64,000 nt of DNA. Source: Lysobacterales bacterium. GTDB taxonomy: Bacteria > Pseudomonadota > Gammaproteobacteria > Xanthomonadales > SZUA-5. Position 1 is the stretch's first letter. Each line of letters starts with the position of its first letter. The translations under genes were made by a program, and so were the position numbers. The stretch spans positions 1 through 64,000 of the forward strand of contig JALHMG010000029.1 in NCBI GenBank assembly GCA_022844135.1, read 5' to 3'. Shown piece by piece: positions 49,855-57,993 of this stretch. The notes beneath the pieces were generated by a model. That model searched no databases and was not told the DNA's origin. It saw nothing but the letters and a program-made list of their open reading frames with translations.

Positions 49855-52617
49855 ATGAATGCCGATCGCGAACCGATCACCGCCGACGTCCTGGCGCAAG
49901 CCTGTGCGCTATTCGATCGTTGCGTCGACTTGCCTATCCCGGAGCGGGAGGCGCTGCTCGATACCGAGCGGCCGGCGCAGCCGGTGACAACCCTGCTGCG
50001 ATCGATGCTCGCCGCTGATGGCCGCAGCGGCGATCCCTTCGAAACGCCGGCGGCGGTCTGGGCCGCGCAATTGCACGTCGATACCGAGGTGGTAGACGAG
50101 CTGATCGGCCAATTCATCGGCGACTTCAAAATCATCGCGCGGCTCGGTCAGGGTGGGTCGTCGGTGGTGTTCGCGGCCGAGCGCGATGTCGCGGGGGCAA
50201 AGCAGCGCGTCGCTCTGAAGCTGCTGCGCACCGGGCTGTTCTCGAACGAGGCGAGGCGCCGATTTCGTCGCGAACAAGCGATTCTCGCTCAGCTCACGCA
50301 TCCCAATATCGCGCGCCTGATCGATGCCGGCGTCAGCGCGACGGGTATTCCTTACATCGCCATGGAACTGGTCGACGGCCGCCCGTTGCTCGACGATGTA
50401 CGCGCCCGCGCGCTGGACATGCCGGCGCGGCTGCGACTGCTGGCTGAGGTCGCGCTGGCCGTCGATGCGGCGCATCGCGCCCTGATCGCACATCGCGATC
50501 TCAAGCCGGCCAATGTTCTGGTCGACCAGGACGGTCGGGTGAAGGTGCTGGACTTCGGCATCGCCAGGCTGATCGACGACGACGATCCCACCCAGACTCA
50601 GCACATCGCACTGACGCCCGGCTATGCGCCGCCCGAGCAATACCGGCAGGGCGCGCCGACCACGGCGATCGACGTGTATGCGCTGGGCGTCATTGGCGCG
50701 GAGTTGGTCGTCGATGCGCGCCTGGGCCCCGATGCGCGAGTCCAGCCGGGGCCGGACGCGAGCGCCATCCGGGCGCGCTGGCAGGCGCTCGACGCCGATC
50801 TGGCCACTCTGCTGCGCACCGCGCTCGCCGAGGATCCGCGGCGGCGTTACGCGTCCGCGCGCCATCTGGCCGACGACATCGGCCGCTATCTGGCGCGCGA
50901 GCCGATCGCCGCTCACCCGCCGTCCCGAGCCTACCTGGCGCGTAAATTCCTGGCGCGCCATCGTGTCGGCGTGGCCGTTGGTGCGGCGATGCTGGCCACC
51001 CTGGTAGTGGCCTTCGCGCTGGTGCTGGCGCAGCGCGATCTGGCGCGCCAGCAGGCCGCGCGGGCCGACAGCATGCGCGACTTCATGTTCGCCGCATTCG
51101 CCGAGGCCGAACCCGGCGGCGAGCGTGATGGGCCGGCAACCGTGCTCGACGCGGTGCGTCGGGCTGTCGCGACGAGCGATGCCGATCCCGGCGCCGATCC
51201 GCAAGCCCGACTCGAGCTGCGGCTGCGCCTCGCGCAAGTGCTGCAGCGTCAGGGCGATCTTGGCGGCGCGCGCAGGCTGATCGAGGATGTGCGGCAGGAG
51301 GCTGGCGAACGCTGGGGCCCGACCAGCGCGCTGGCGATGGATGCCGCGATCCAACGAGTGGGAAACAGCATGGCGCAAGGCGAGTTTGCGCAGGCACGAG
51401 CCGAGCTCGATGGCGTGCCGCCGCCGACCGACGACTTGCGCGACCAGGCAGAGCGGCTGGCCGTGTCGGCGGTGCTCGCCTCGCGCGTGCGCGATCTGGC
51501 GCGGGCGCAGACCGATGGCGCGGCGGCGATGGCGCTGGCGCGCCGCAGCGGCGATGCGGAGACGATCCGCACCACGCTCAACGACTGGGGCGTCGTGTTG
51601 CTCGCATCCGATCGGTTCGCGGATGCCGCCGTCGCCTACGAAGAACTCCTGGCGCTCAATCGCGCGCGCTTCGGCGAGCGCCATGTTCGCGTGGCCAACG
51701 TGCACGCCGCGCTGGCGCGCGCCTACCGACGCAGCGGTGACCTGGATCGAGCAGAAGCGGCGGCGCGGCTGGCTGTGGAGATCGATCGAGCGATCTACCC
51801 CGGCGACGATCGTCATGCGGCGGTGAACCTCAACGCGCTGATGATGGTGCTGCGCGAGCGCGGCGATCTGGATGCGGCACTGCCGGTGGCGCGCGAGGCC
51901 TTGCGCATCAATCTCGCTACGCTCGGCGAAGGCCATCCGGAGACCGCACTGGCGCGTTATGGTGTGGGCGATCTGCTGGCTGCGCGCGGCGATTACGCCG
52001 AAGCAGCGACGCTGCTGGCTGAAAGCCTGGCCGACTATGAACGCGAATTTGGTGCGAATCATTGGCGCGCGGCGGCGGCGCGCACGGCTTACGGATTTGC
52101 GCTTGGCATGAGCGGTTCGATGTCGGCTGGGGTCGCCGAGCTGGAGCAGGCGATCGACGCGCTGCGCGCGCTGCCCGAGGGCGACCCGGATCGATTGTGC
52201 GGCGCCATCGAACGGCGCGCGCGTCTGGCGCAACAAGCAGGCGATGTCGCTGCCGCACTGCTGTGGCTGGATCGGCTGCAGGCCGCCGATCGCGATCCGC
52301 CGCCGACCCGCGCGTGCTGGCCAGGCAATGTCGACGTGCGGCGCGCAGCGGTAGCGCTCGATGCGGGCCGTTACGCGGATGCCGACGCAGCGCTGCAGCG
52401 AGCCAAACCGCTGCTAGTGCAGCTTGGTGGTTCGAACCCTCTGGTGCGCGTTGAACATGCGCTCTTGCAGGCGCTGCTGTTGGATGCCCTGGGCCAACCG
52501 GTAGCCGCAGCAGCAGCCGAGGCAGAGAGGCAACTCGCCCGTTTGCCCAGCATTCCCGCGACGCTGCGCAATTCAGCCGCAGCGCTGCGCGAGCGGCGTC
52601 AACCGAGCGACGATTAA
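49855..52617 (+). CDS. Membrane-anchored Ser/Thr protein kinase with C-terminal TPR region
   Basis: A 920-residue protein. The kinase domain is intact: glycine loop LGQGGSSVVF (98-107), Lys122 in ALKLL, HRDLKPAN (213-220), DFG (233-235) and the activation segment ending TPGYAPPEQY. One transmembrane helix lies at about 371-391 (VGVAVGAAMLATLVVAFALV). The periplasmic part has repeated TPR-like helices (RVANVHAALARAYRRSGDLDRAEAA, TALARYGVGDLLAARGDYAEAATLL). Same domain order and size as the kinase at 14826-17543, so the two are paralogues. It is the second gene of an operon with the sigma factor 44 bases upstream, which it presumably phosphorylates. Confidence 0.92.
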   Translation: MNADREPITADVLAQACALFDRCVDLPIPEREALLDTERPAQPVTTLLRSMLAADGRSGDPFETPAAVWAAQLHVDTEVVDELIGQFIGDFKIIARLGQGGSSVVFAAERDVAGAKQRVALKLLRTGLFSNEARRRFRREQAILAQLTHPNIARLIDAGVSATGIPYIAMELVDGRPLLDDVRARALDMPARLRLLAEVALAVDAAHRALIAHRDLKPANVLVDQDGRVKVLDFGIARLIDDDDPTQTQHIALTPGYAPPEQYRQGAPTTAIDVYALGVIGAELVVDARLGPDARVQPGPDASAIRARWQALDADLATLLRTALAEDPRRRYASARHLADDIGRYLAREPIAAHPPSRAYLARKFLARHRVGVAVGAAMLATLVVAFALVLAQRDLARQQAARADSMRDFMFAAFAEAEPGGERDGPATVLDAVRRAVATSDADPGADPQARLELRLRLAQVLQRQGDLGGARRLIEDVRQEAGERWGPTSALAMDAAIQRVGNSMAQGEFAQARAELDGVPPPTDDLRDQAERLAVSAVLASRVRDLARAQTDGAAAMALARRSGDAETIRTTLNDWGVVLLASDRFADAAVAYEELLALNRARFGERHVRVANVHAALARAYRRSGDLDRAEAAARLAVEIDRAIYPGDDRHAAVNLNALMMVLRERGDLDAALPVAREALRINLATLGEGHPETALARYGVGDLLAARGDYAEAATLLAESLADYEREFGANHWRAAAARTAYGFALGMSGSMSAGVAELEQAIDALRALPEGDPDRLCGAIERRARLAQQAGDVAAALLWLDRLQAADRDPPPTRACWPGNVDVRRAAVALDAGRYADADAALQRAKPLLVQLGGSNPLVRVEHALLQALLLDALGQPVAAAAAEAERQLARLPSIPATLRNSAAALRERRQPSDD

Positions 52618-52720
52618 GGCGCAACGACCAGCGCACAAGTCCTCGGACGAAGGGCGTGAGGTTTGACAGCGCCAGGTCGCGAACCTGATCTTACCCTTGT
52701 CTTACGTTGGCAGCGCTGTC

Positions 52721-52984
52721 ATGGAAACCACCAGGCTCTCCAGCAAAGGTCAGGTCATCATTCCCAAGGCTTTCCGGCGTTCTCACCGCTGGGAGCCCGG
52801 CCTTGAACTGATGGTCATCGACACCGGAGAAGGGTTGTTGCTGAAACCCAAGGCTCCGTTTCCGCCCTCCAATCTCGCGGACGTTGTTGGCATGTTCAAG
52901 AACAAGGTTTCGCCCAAGACCGATGCCGAGATTCAAGCGGCGCTGACGGCGGACTTGCGGAGAATTTGGCGTGATCGCCATTGA
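52721..52984 (+). CDS. vapB: AbrB/MazE-type antitoxin (VapB-like)
   Basis: An 87-residue protein with an N-terminal swapped-hairpin AbrB/MazE domain: TTRLSSKGQVIIPKAFRRSHRWEPGLELMVID is the canonical pattern of VapB/MazE antitoxins. The C-terminal third (NLADVVGMFKNKVSPKTDAEI) would wrap the toxin. It overlaps the following PIN-domain frame by 14 bases, the standard vapBC layout, but the toxin gene is internally deleted, leaving an antitoxin without an intact partner. ATG 52721 is chosen over an in-frame TTG at 52697. Confidence 0.9.
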   Translation: METTRLSSKGQVIIPKAFRRSHRWEPGLELMVIDTGEGLLLKPKAPFPPSNLADVVGMFKNKVSPKTDAEIQAALTADLRRIWRDRH

Positions 52985-53161
52985 TACCAAGGTCCTGGTC
53001 CGACTTCTGGTCAACGACGATCCGGCACAGAGCAAAGCCAGCCAACGGTTGTTCGCATCCGAGGACGTTTTTATGCCGGGCGGGATTCGTTGAAGACCTT
53101 CGATGCCGGGTTTATCAAGGTCGCCAGGAAACACACCAGCCAGCGCGTAGAACGGCCCTGA
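52971..53161 (+). pseudogene. vapC: vapC PIN-domain toxin with large internal deletion and frameshift
   Basis: From GTG 52971 the frame encodes the N-terminus of a VapC toxin (IAIDTKVLVRLLVNDDPAQS, including the first catalytic Asp), up to SEDVFMPGG, then stops at 53091-53093. In a different frame from 53090 the last 23 codons of such a toxin follow: LKTFDAGFIKVARKHTSQRV, ending at a TGA at 53159-53161, matching the TFDxxFxKxA ending of PIN domains. About 65-70 codons carrying the middle acidic residues are missing at the junction near 53088. The toxin is therefore inactive. Confidence 0.82.
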
Positions 53162-53357
53162 GGCTGGGGCATCGATGTCCGTCTGATCCGCTTGCGCGAT
53201 TGCCTCGCAGCGCCGGGCAAGCTGCGCTGCCGCCATCGGCGGATTAACGTCGGCTCAGCTTAGCGCCTGCTGTCGATTTGCCGCAGCATGTCGCAAACCG
53301 CATCCATCGCTCGTTGCTCGGTTCAACTCGCCGACGAACCCTTCGAGGATGCACGCC

Positions 53358-55691
53358 ATGTTCAACGCCATTCGATTCTGCCAAACGCTGATCTTGCTGA
53401 TGTCCGGTGTTGTTGCCGGCTCGGCTTCGGGTGCAACTTTTCTGGTGGGAACGGGCGCAGGCTGCAATTTCAATACGATCCAGGCTGGCATCAATGCCGC
53501 CGCCGCCAATCCCGGTGCCGATGTTGTGCGGATATCGAATGCCACCACCTGGGGCCCGGCGGGCGTGACCATCGGCCAACAGGACGTCACGCTGGACGGG
53601 CGGTTTGCGACCTGCACCGACAGTGTCGCGAACGGGAACTACGCGCAGCTGGTCGGTAACGCCGTCAATCCGGACAGCAGGCCGGCGATGATCAGCGTGA
53701 CCGGCAGCGGTGTCCGTCGACTGATCGGTCTGCAAATCCGCAACAACGTGCGTGGCCTGAACTTGAATGGCGGTGCCATCGCACATTCGGGAACCGGCGA
53801 GCTGATCCTGAGCGAGATGGATCTGCGCGACAATCGTGCGCAGTCGGGTGGCGCCATTTACAGCACGGGCGGGATCGTGACCCTGTCGAACCGCGTGCTG
53901 ATCGAAAACAACATCGCCGATTTGAGCGGCGGTGGCATTGGCCTCGGCGGCGGCGTGCTGTTCGCCGTCGGCTCGGATCTGTCGATTGCCGGTAACGAAG
54001 CTTATCGCGTGGGTGGTGGACTAATCCTCGCGGGATCGTCGCAAGCCTATATCGCCTCGCCTGGATTCGGCAGCCGGGCGGTACTGCAGTCGAATCGCGC
54101 CGGCATTTCTTTCGATGCCGGCGCGACCAGCGGCGGCGCCGTCGGTTTCGGCGTTTCGTTCGGCGCCAGGCTAGTGGTGTATTCGACAAGCGCCAACGCG
54201 CCGACGCGGATCGCCGACAATCTGGCGCGCGACAATGGCGGCGCTGTTTACCTAGGCGATTCGCTCGCGGGCGAATCGGCGACCGTGTGCCTGATGGACG
54301 TGCACCTGTCCGCCAATCGCGCCAACGGTGGCGCCGCGCTGTACGCCGAAACCGCCAACGACACCAACAGCAGCGTGGTCTACAACCGGCCCACGGCCGC
54401 CGAATGCAGCGTTCCGGCGAACGCACCGGCGCCGCCGGTGCGCTGCAATCGCAGTGTGATCGGCTGCAATACGATCGAGGGCCACATCACCCAACTGCCC
54501 GGCGGCGCGCCGAGCGGCGGCGGCGTGGTCACCGTTCGCAGAAACCTCAAACTCACCATGCGCGATGCCAGATTGCTCGACAACTCGGCGGGGTTCGTGT
54601 TGAGCGCCACCGACGCTGCTCAGGTCGACGTCAACACCGCGCTGATGGCTGGCAATACGGTGTCTGGCAGCATCGTCCGGCTGGGATTTGCGCTCAGCAA
54701 TCAAGGTCTGGCGATGCGCAACCTGACGATCGGCGGCAACACGTTCACTGGCGCATCCGGCAATCCCAGCATCATGCTCGATACCGCGCCCGCCACGGTT
54801 GATTTCAACAACAATCTGATCTTTCAGCCGGGCCGCACGGCGTTGGTCAGCACTTTCGCTCTCACCAACGCCAACTTCGATTGGCGCTTCAACGCCACGA
54901 ACACGCCTCAGGTGTTGCCGAACCCGCAGCAAGCCGTGTTCAGCGATGCGCGCTTCGAAAATCCCGCCGTCGGCGACTATCGTTTGCGAATCGGATCGGA
55001 CGCGGTCAACGCCTTCGCCGCCGGACCGGCTATCGATGCCAACCTCGATCTGGACGGCCGCTCGCGGCCGATTGAACTGAGCATTCTTGCGCCTGAACTC
55101 AGCAGAGACGACCTGGGCGCGTTCGAGCGCCAGGAGGGCGATATCTGGCTGGTCAATGGCTCGTTCTCGGCGACATCGCAACTGCGCTATTGGGAACCCA
55201 GCGCCAACGGCGAAGCGATTCCGGGGGTGGTCTGGGATGCGCAAGACGCCGTCGGCAACCCGAACTCCGGATCGGCACTGGTGAATCTTCCGGCCTCTCT
55301 GGCGCCTCGACTCACCGTGCTGCGGCGCTGCTTCAACGTACCGGGTCCCGGTCGCTATACCATCACCGCCATGGCCCAGCGCGGCAGCGGTTTGAACGCG
55401 GACGACGCCAGGCTGAGTTGGCGATTTCGAGTCAACGATGCCACTTGTACCGCTGCGGACGTGCAGGGCAGCGGCGAAGTGGCCTTCGTCACCGGCAACC
55501 TGTTTCAACCGCTCGCCGCGCCGCTCGCGATCGATCTCGCGTCCACCACATCCAACTCGACGATCGAGATTCGTCTCGACGCGGTCAGTGGCTTGAACCT
55601 CAACGGACTCACGAACATTCGCTTCGACGACATCGCTATTGGCGGCTCACCGCTGCGCCCCGATGGCATTTTTGCCAGCAGCTTCGAATGA
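53358..55691 (+). CDS. Large secreted beta-helix protein with FASSFE end
   Basis: A 777-residue exported protein. Signal peptide MFNAIRFCQTLILLMSGVVA; GAGG upstream supports ATG 53358 over ATG 53349. The mature start ATFLVGTGAGCNFNTIQAGI is the usual opening of pectate-lyase-like beta-helix proteins. Rungs with GGAI/GGGI turns run to about residue 330, followed by longer strands and a region ending NLDLDGRSRPIEL. A C-terminal carbohydrate-binding-like domain of about 170 residues follows (GDIWLVNGSFSATSQLRYWE, FNVPGPGRYTITAMAQRG, NLNGLTNIRFDDIAIGG). The last residues are LRPDGIFASSFE, a degenerate form of the GFE tail. A plausible adhesin or glycan-binding protein. Located 120 bases upstream of another secreted protein on the same strand. 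Confidence 0.85.
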   Translation: MFNAIRFCQTLILLMSGVVAGSASGATFLVGTGAGCNFNTIQAGINAAAANPGADVVRISNATTWGPAGVTIGQQDVTLDGRFATCTDSVANGNYAQLVGNAVNPDSRPAMISVTGSGVRRLIGLQIRNNVRGLNLNGGAIAHSGTGELILSEMDLRDNRAQSGGAIYSTGGIVTLSNRVLIENNIADLSGGGIGLGGGVLFAVGSDLSIAGNEAYRVGGGLILAGSSQAYIASPGFGSRAVLQSNRAGISFDAGATSGGAVGFGVSFGARLVVYSTSANAPTRIADNLARDNGGAVYLGDSLAGESATVCLMDVHLSANRANGGAALYAETANDTNSSVVYNRPTAAECSVPANAPAPPVRCNRSVIGCNTIEGHITQLPGGAPSGGGVVTVRRNLKLTMRDARLLDNSAGFVLSATDAAQVDVNTALMAGNTVSGSIVRLGFALSNQGLAMRNLTIGGNTFTGASGNPSIMLDTAPATVDFNNNLIFQPGRTALVSTFALTNANFDWRFNATNTPQVLPNPQQAVFSDARFENPAVGDYRLRIGSDAVNAFAAGPAIDANLDLDGRSRPIELSILAPELSRDDLGAFERQEGDIWLVNGSFSATSQLRYWEPSANGEAIPGVVWDAQDAVGNPNSGSALVNLPASLAPRLTVLRRCFNVPGPGRYTITAMAQRGSGLNADDARLSWRFRVNDATCTAADVQGSGEVAFVTGNLFQPLAAPLAIDLASTTSNSTIEIRLDAVSGLNLNGLTNIRFDDIAIGGSPLRPDGIFASSFE

Positions 55692-55810
55692 TCTGCGGAC
55701 GCCGGAGCTGGCGCCGAACCGCTGGGGGAACGCGGAGCGGGCTACGTGCAGCTTGGCAACGTGCCCTGGCGCGCGTAGGGTCCGCGCTGACCTTCCAGCG
55801 GATTCTGTGC

Positions 55811-56647
55811 ATGCGCACTGCCATTGTTGCCGGGCTCCTCCTCAGCGCGCAAAGCGCTCAGACGCAATCGCTCTCCGGCCCCGAGAGTCTGGAGTACGAC
55901 CGCGCCAACGAGCGCTACCTGATCAGCAACCGCAGCGCCGGACAGATCCTCGCGCGATCTCCGTCCGGTACGCTGACCGTGTTCACCGATGATCCGGCTG
56001 GGCCCGCGGGCATGGAGATCGTCGCCGACACGGTCTTCGTCGCCGATGGCAGTTTTATCCGCGGCTACCGTCTCAGCGACGCGGTACGTGTGGTCAATTA
56101 CCAGATCGCGGGCGCTGGCTTCTTGAATGGTCTCGCCAGCGACGGCGGAGCGCGCTTGTGGGCCAGCGACTTCAGCGGCCAGCGGCTCCACCAGGTGGAT
56201 ATCAGCAACTTCGCCAGCATCAGCCACACAACCCCGATCAGCGCCACCGGATTCACCCCGAACGGGCTGTGGTGGGACCGCCGCAACGAGCGTCTGCTGA
56301 TCGCCAGCTGGGGCAGCAACGCGCGTCTGTTTGCATGGGCCACTGGACAGACCAGCGCCACCTTGATCGTGACGACTACCTTCGGCAACTTCGACGGCAT
56401 CGTTCAGGACTGCGACGGTCGCAGCTACGTCTCAGCCTGGAGCGCTGCGGCTATCCTCAGCGCCCCCGCACCTCTCAACGCCCAATCCCAGTTCACCGTA
56501 TTCGCCGCCGGCCAATCCAATCCGGCTGACATCGCCTATACCGTCGGCGACGGCGAGATCGCTGTCCCGAACGCCGGAAACAATTCGCTTGCCTTCATCG
56601 CCACTGCCTGCGCCGGCGTGCTGTTCAGGGATGGCGCTGAGGGCTGA
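55811..56647 (+). CDS. Secreted SMP-30/NHL-like six-bladed propeller protein with degenerate GFE tail
   Basis: A 278-residue exported protein. Signal peptide MRTAIVAGLLLSAQSAQTQS. The body has repeating blades such as GPESLEYDRANERYLISNR, GPAGMEIVADTVFVADGS, TPNGLWWDRRNERLLIASWG and FDGIVQDCDGRSYVSAW, as in SMP-30/gluconolactonase- or NHL-type propellers that bind small molecules or sugars. Metal-binding residues of true gluconolactonase are not clearly conserved. The end VLFRDGAEG is close to the GFE tail (FRDGFE) with Ala for Phe and one extra Gly. The start is fixed by the signal peptide; the frame is open further upstream inside the previous gene. Confidence 0.8.
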   Translation: MRTAIVAGLLLSAQSAQTQSLSGPESLEYDRANERYLISNRSAGQILARSPSGTLTVFTDDPAGPAGMEIVADTVFVADGSFIRGYRLSDAVRVVNYQIAGAGFLNGLASDGGARLWASDFSGQRLHQVDISNFASISHTTPISATGFTPNGLWWDRRNERLLIASWGSNARLFAWATGQTSATLIVTTTFGNFDGIVQDCDGRSYVSAWSAAAILSAPAPLNAQSQFTVFAAGQSNPADIAYTVGDGEIAVPNAGNNSLAFIATACAGVLFRDGAEG

Positions 56648-56770
56648 GCGCGGCCGGCCCGCGCGCCATGTCGCACGATCTCTACTGAACAGCCCGGAAA
56701 TCGTCTGCGGCTGGGGACTGGCATTGCTGGAGTGGGACGTGGGCGACTGCCGTGTCACGATGTCGAGTCA

Positions 56771-57166
56771 CTAGCCCGCATATTTCATGAGGGAACGCGG
56801 AAGATCGCGAAGGGCTTTGCGCCGGAATCGAGGCGCGAGGAGGGTGAGAGCGGGCAAGCTTGCGCCGCATGCGGCGCGCCCGCTCGAACGGGCGGCGGCT
56901 GCGCCGCCGCACCGGGCGGAATGGTTGACCCGGCCCGTCAGCGTAGCTGCCGGGCGCTCGGAGCATCGCGCGCTGCGCGCGCAAACGATGCCCCTCTCCC
57001 ATTGGGACGACGAGCAACGAAGAGTCCGGCGCAAAGAACGAGCGAGGGCCGTGTTAGCGAGGAAATGGCAGCGAACACTCTGTCAGTACGACCAACTCGA
57101 TGATTTCCACGCTGTAACAACGAAATCAAGCCATTTCATCGCGACCTCATGAAATATGCGGGCTAG
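56771..57166 (-). mobile_element. MITE-like element, copy 2 (396 bp), perfect 22-bp terminal inverted repeats
   Basis: Both ends are the same 22-mer in inverted orientation (starting CTAGCCCGCATATTTCAT at 56771 and its complement ending at 57166). Read on the minus strand, the interior matches copy 1 at 34964-35217 block by block, with about 140 extra bases inserted (about 56860-56995) that contain GC-rich hairpins such as the run around GCGCGCAGCGCGC. No gene inside. The TAG within its right end is the stop codon of the membrane protein gene at 57163-57693. Confidence 0.85.
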
Positions 57167-57693
57167 GGCGCCGCCAACGGCTCCTCCGGCTCGCGCCAGG
57201 CGTGAATGGCATCGGGAAGCGCTAAGGCGGCGAAGAAACAGACGAAGGCGTAATCGTGCAATGCCTCGGCGGACAGCGGCAACATCCAGCCGAACTTGAC
57301 GGCCAGCTCATTGCCGATGTAGCTCAACAAGTACGCCATCATCAGCGCGATGGCACCCAGATACGCGAAGCGATAGGTTTTTCCGCGCGCGGCCAGAATG
57401 CGCTCGTCGACCAACTCGTCTGGGTAGTGGGTCATGCCGCGGACCGCCGTACGCAGCAGCATGAGGCAAGACAGGTAGACGAGCATTGCGAACAAATTGA
57501 CCCAGGGCTGGGCGAGCAGATGTCCGAGCAGTAAGGTCACCAGGCTCATTACGGTGATCACCACTAACTGGCGCCGTCGGGACTGGACGCGCAGCCAGTT
57601 GTAGCGAGTGTCCAGTTGGTCGCGCCTGACATCCGCTGCCGCCTGGCTCAGAGTGTTGTCGCGTCGCGATCGAAACCACGATGGTCGATTCAT
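57163..57693 (-). CDS. Four-helix membrane protein linked to a small HTH regulator
   Basis: A 176-residue inner-membrane protein. A basic cytoplasmic N-terminus (RPSWFRSRRDNTLSQAAADVRRD) is followed by four hydrophobic helices: LVVITVMSLVTLLLGHLLA, VNLFAMLVYLSCLMLLRTAV, FAYLGAIALMMAYLLSYIG and ALHDYAFVCFFAALALPDAI. The start overlaps the HTH gene stop (ATGA), so they are translationally coupled. The pairing of a compact XRE-type regulator with a small integral membrane protein is common in bacteria and of unknown function. The stop codon TAG lies within the terminal repeat of the MITE-like element, so the natural C-terminus may have been replaced. Confidence 0.8.
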   Translation of the reverse strand: MNRPSWFRSRRDNTLSQAAADVRRDQLDTRYNWLRVQSRRRQLVVITVMSLVTLLLGHLLAQPWVNLFAMLVYLSCLMLLRTAVRGMTHYPDELVDERILAARGKTYRFAYLGAIALMMAYLLSYIGNELAVKFGWMLPLSAEALHDYAFVCFFAALALPDAIHAWREPEEPLAAP

Positions 57694-57965
57694 GCGTCTG
57701 TCCTCGGTGATTGGTAAAGCTGCGAGCTCATGGGCTGCAGCGGGTCTAAAGAGAAAATCGCTTCGATCGGCAGCTCGAAGAGTCGCGACAACTGCAACGC
57801 AAGCAGCAGGCTGGGGTTGTACTCGCCGCGCTCCAGATACCCGATGGTCTGGTAGTGCACCCCGACCGCGTCTGCAACCATTTGCCGGGTCAGCCCCTTG
57901 TCGGCCCGAAGTGCCGCAAGTCGGTTATAGAGTGCTGGCTCGGTACTACGTGATGGTCTATTCAT
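57690..57965 (-). CDS. Small XRE/Cro-CI type HTH regulator
   Basis: A 91-residue DNA-binding protein that is little more than one HTH_3 domain: YNRLAALRADKGLTRQMVADAVGVHYQTIGYLERGEYNPSLLLALQLSRLFELPIEAIF. This YozG/compact Cro type usually autoregulates. ATG 57965 is the natural start. It is coupled to the downstream membrane protein gene by an ATGA overlap. Two copies of GTACTAC(G/A)T flank its start 42 bases apart and may be its operator. Confidence 0.9.
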   Translation of the reverse strand: MNRPSRSTEPALYNRLAALRADKGLTRQMVADAVGVHYQTIGYLERGEYNPSLLLALQLSRLFELPIEAIFSLDPLQPMSSQLYQSPRTDA

Positions 57966-57993
57966 GTGACTAAAAATAGCATAAGTACTACAT
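57943..57993 (-). promoter_or_regulatory. Putative HTH operator: two GTACTAC(G/A)T direct repeats with AT-rich -10
   Basis: GTACTACGT at 57943-57951 (inside the start of the HTH gene) and GTACTACAT at 57985-57993 (upstream) are 42 bases apart, about four helical turns, on the same helical face. Between them the minus strand reads TATGCTATTTTTAG, a plausible -10 region. Autoregulation is inference. Confidence 0.4.

Noticed and set aside
49909..52236. A 775-codon minus-strand frame opposite the second Ser/Thr kinase
   Set aside because: The sense strand encodes a complete kinase with all motifs; the antisense product is Arg-rich and featureless.
53085..53236. Minus-strand frame reading MAAAQLARRCEAIAQADQ
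   Set aside because: It runs antisense through the decayed vapC tail and has no ribosome site or known domain.
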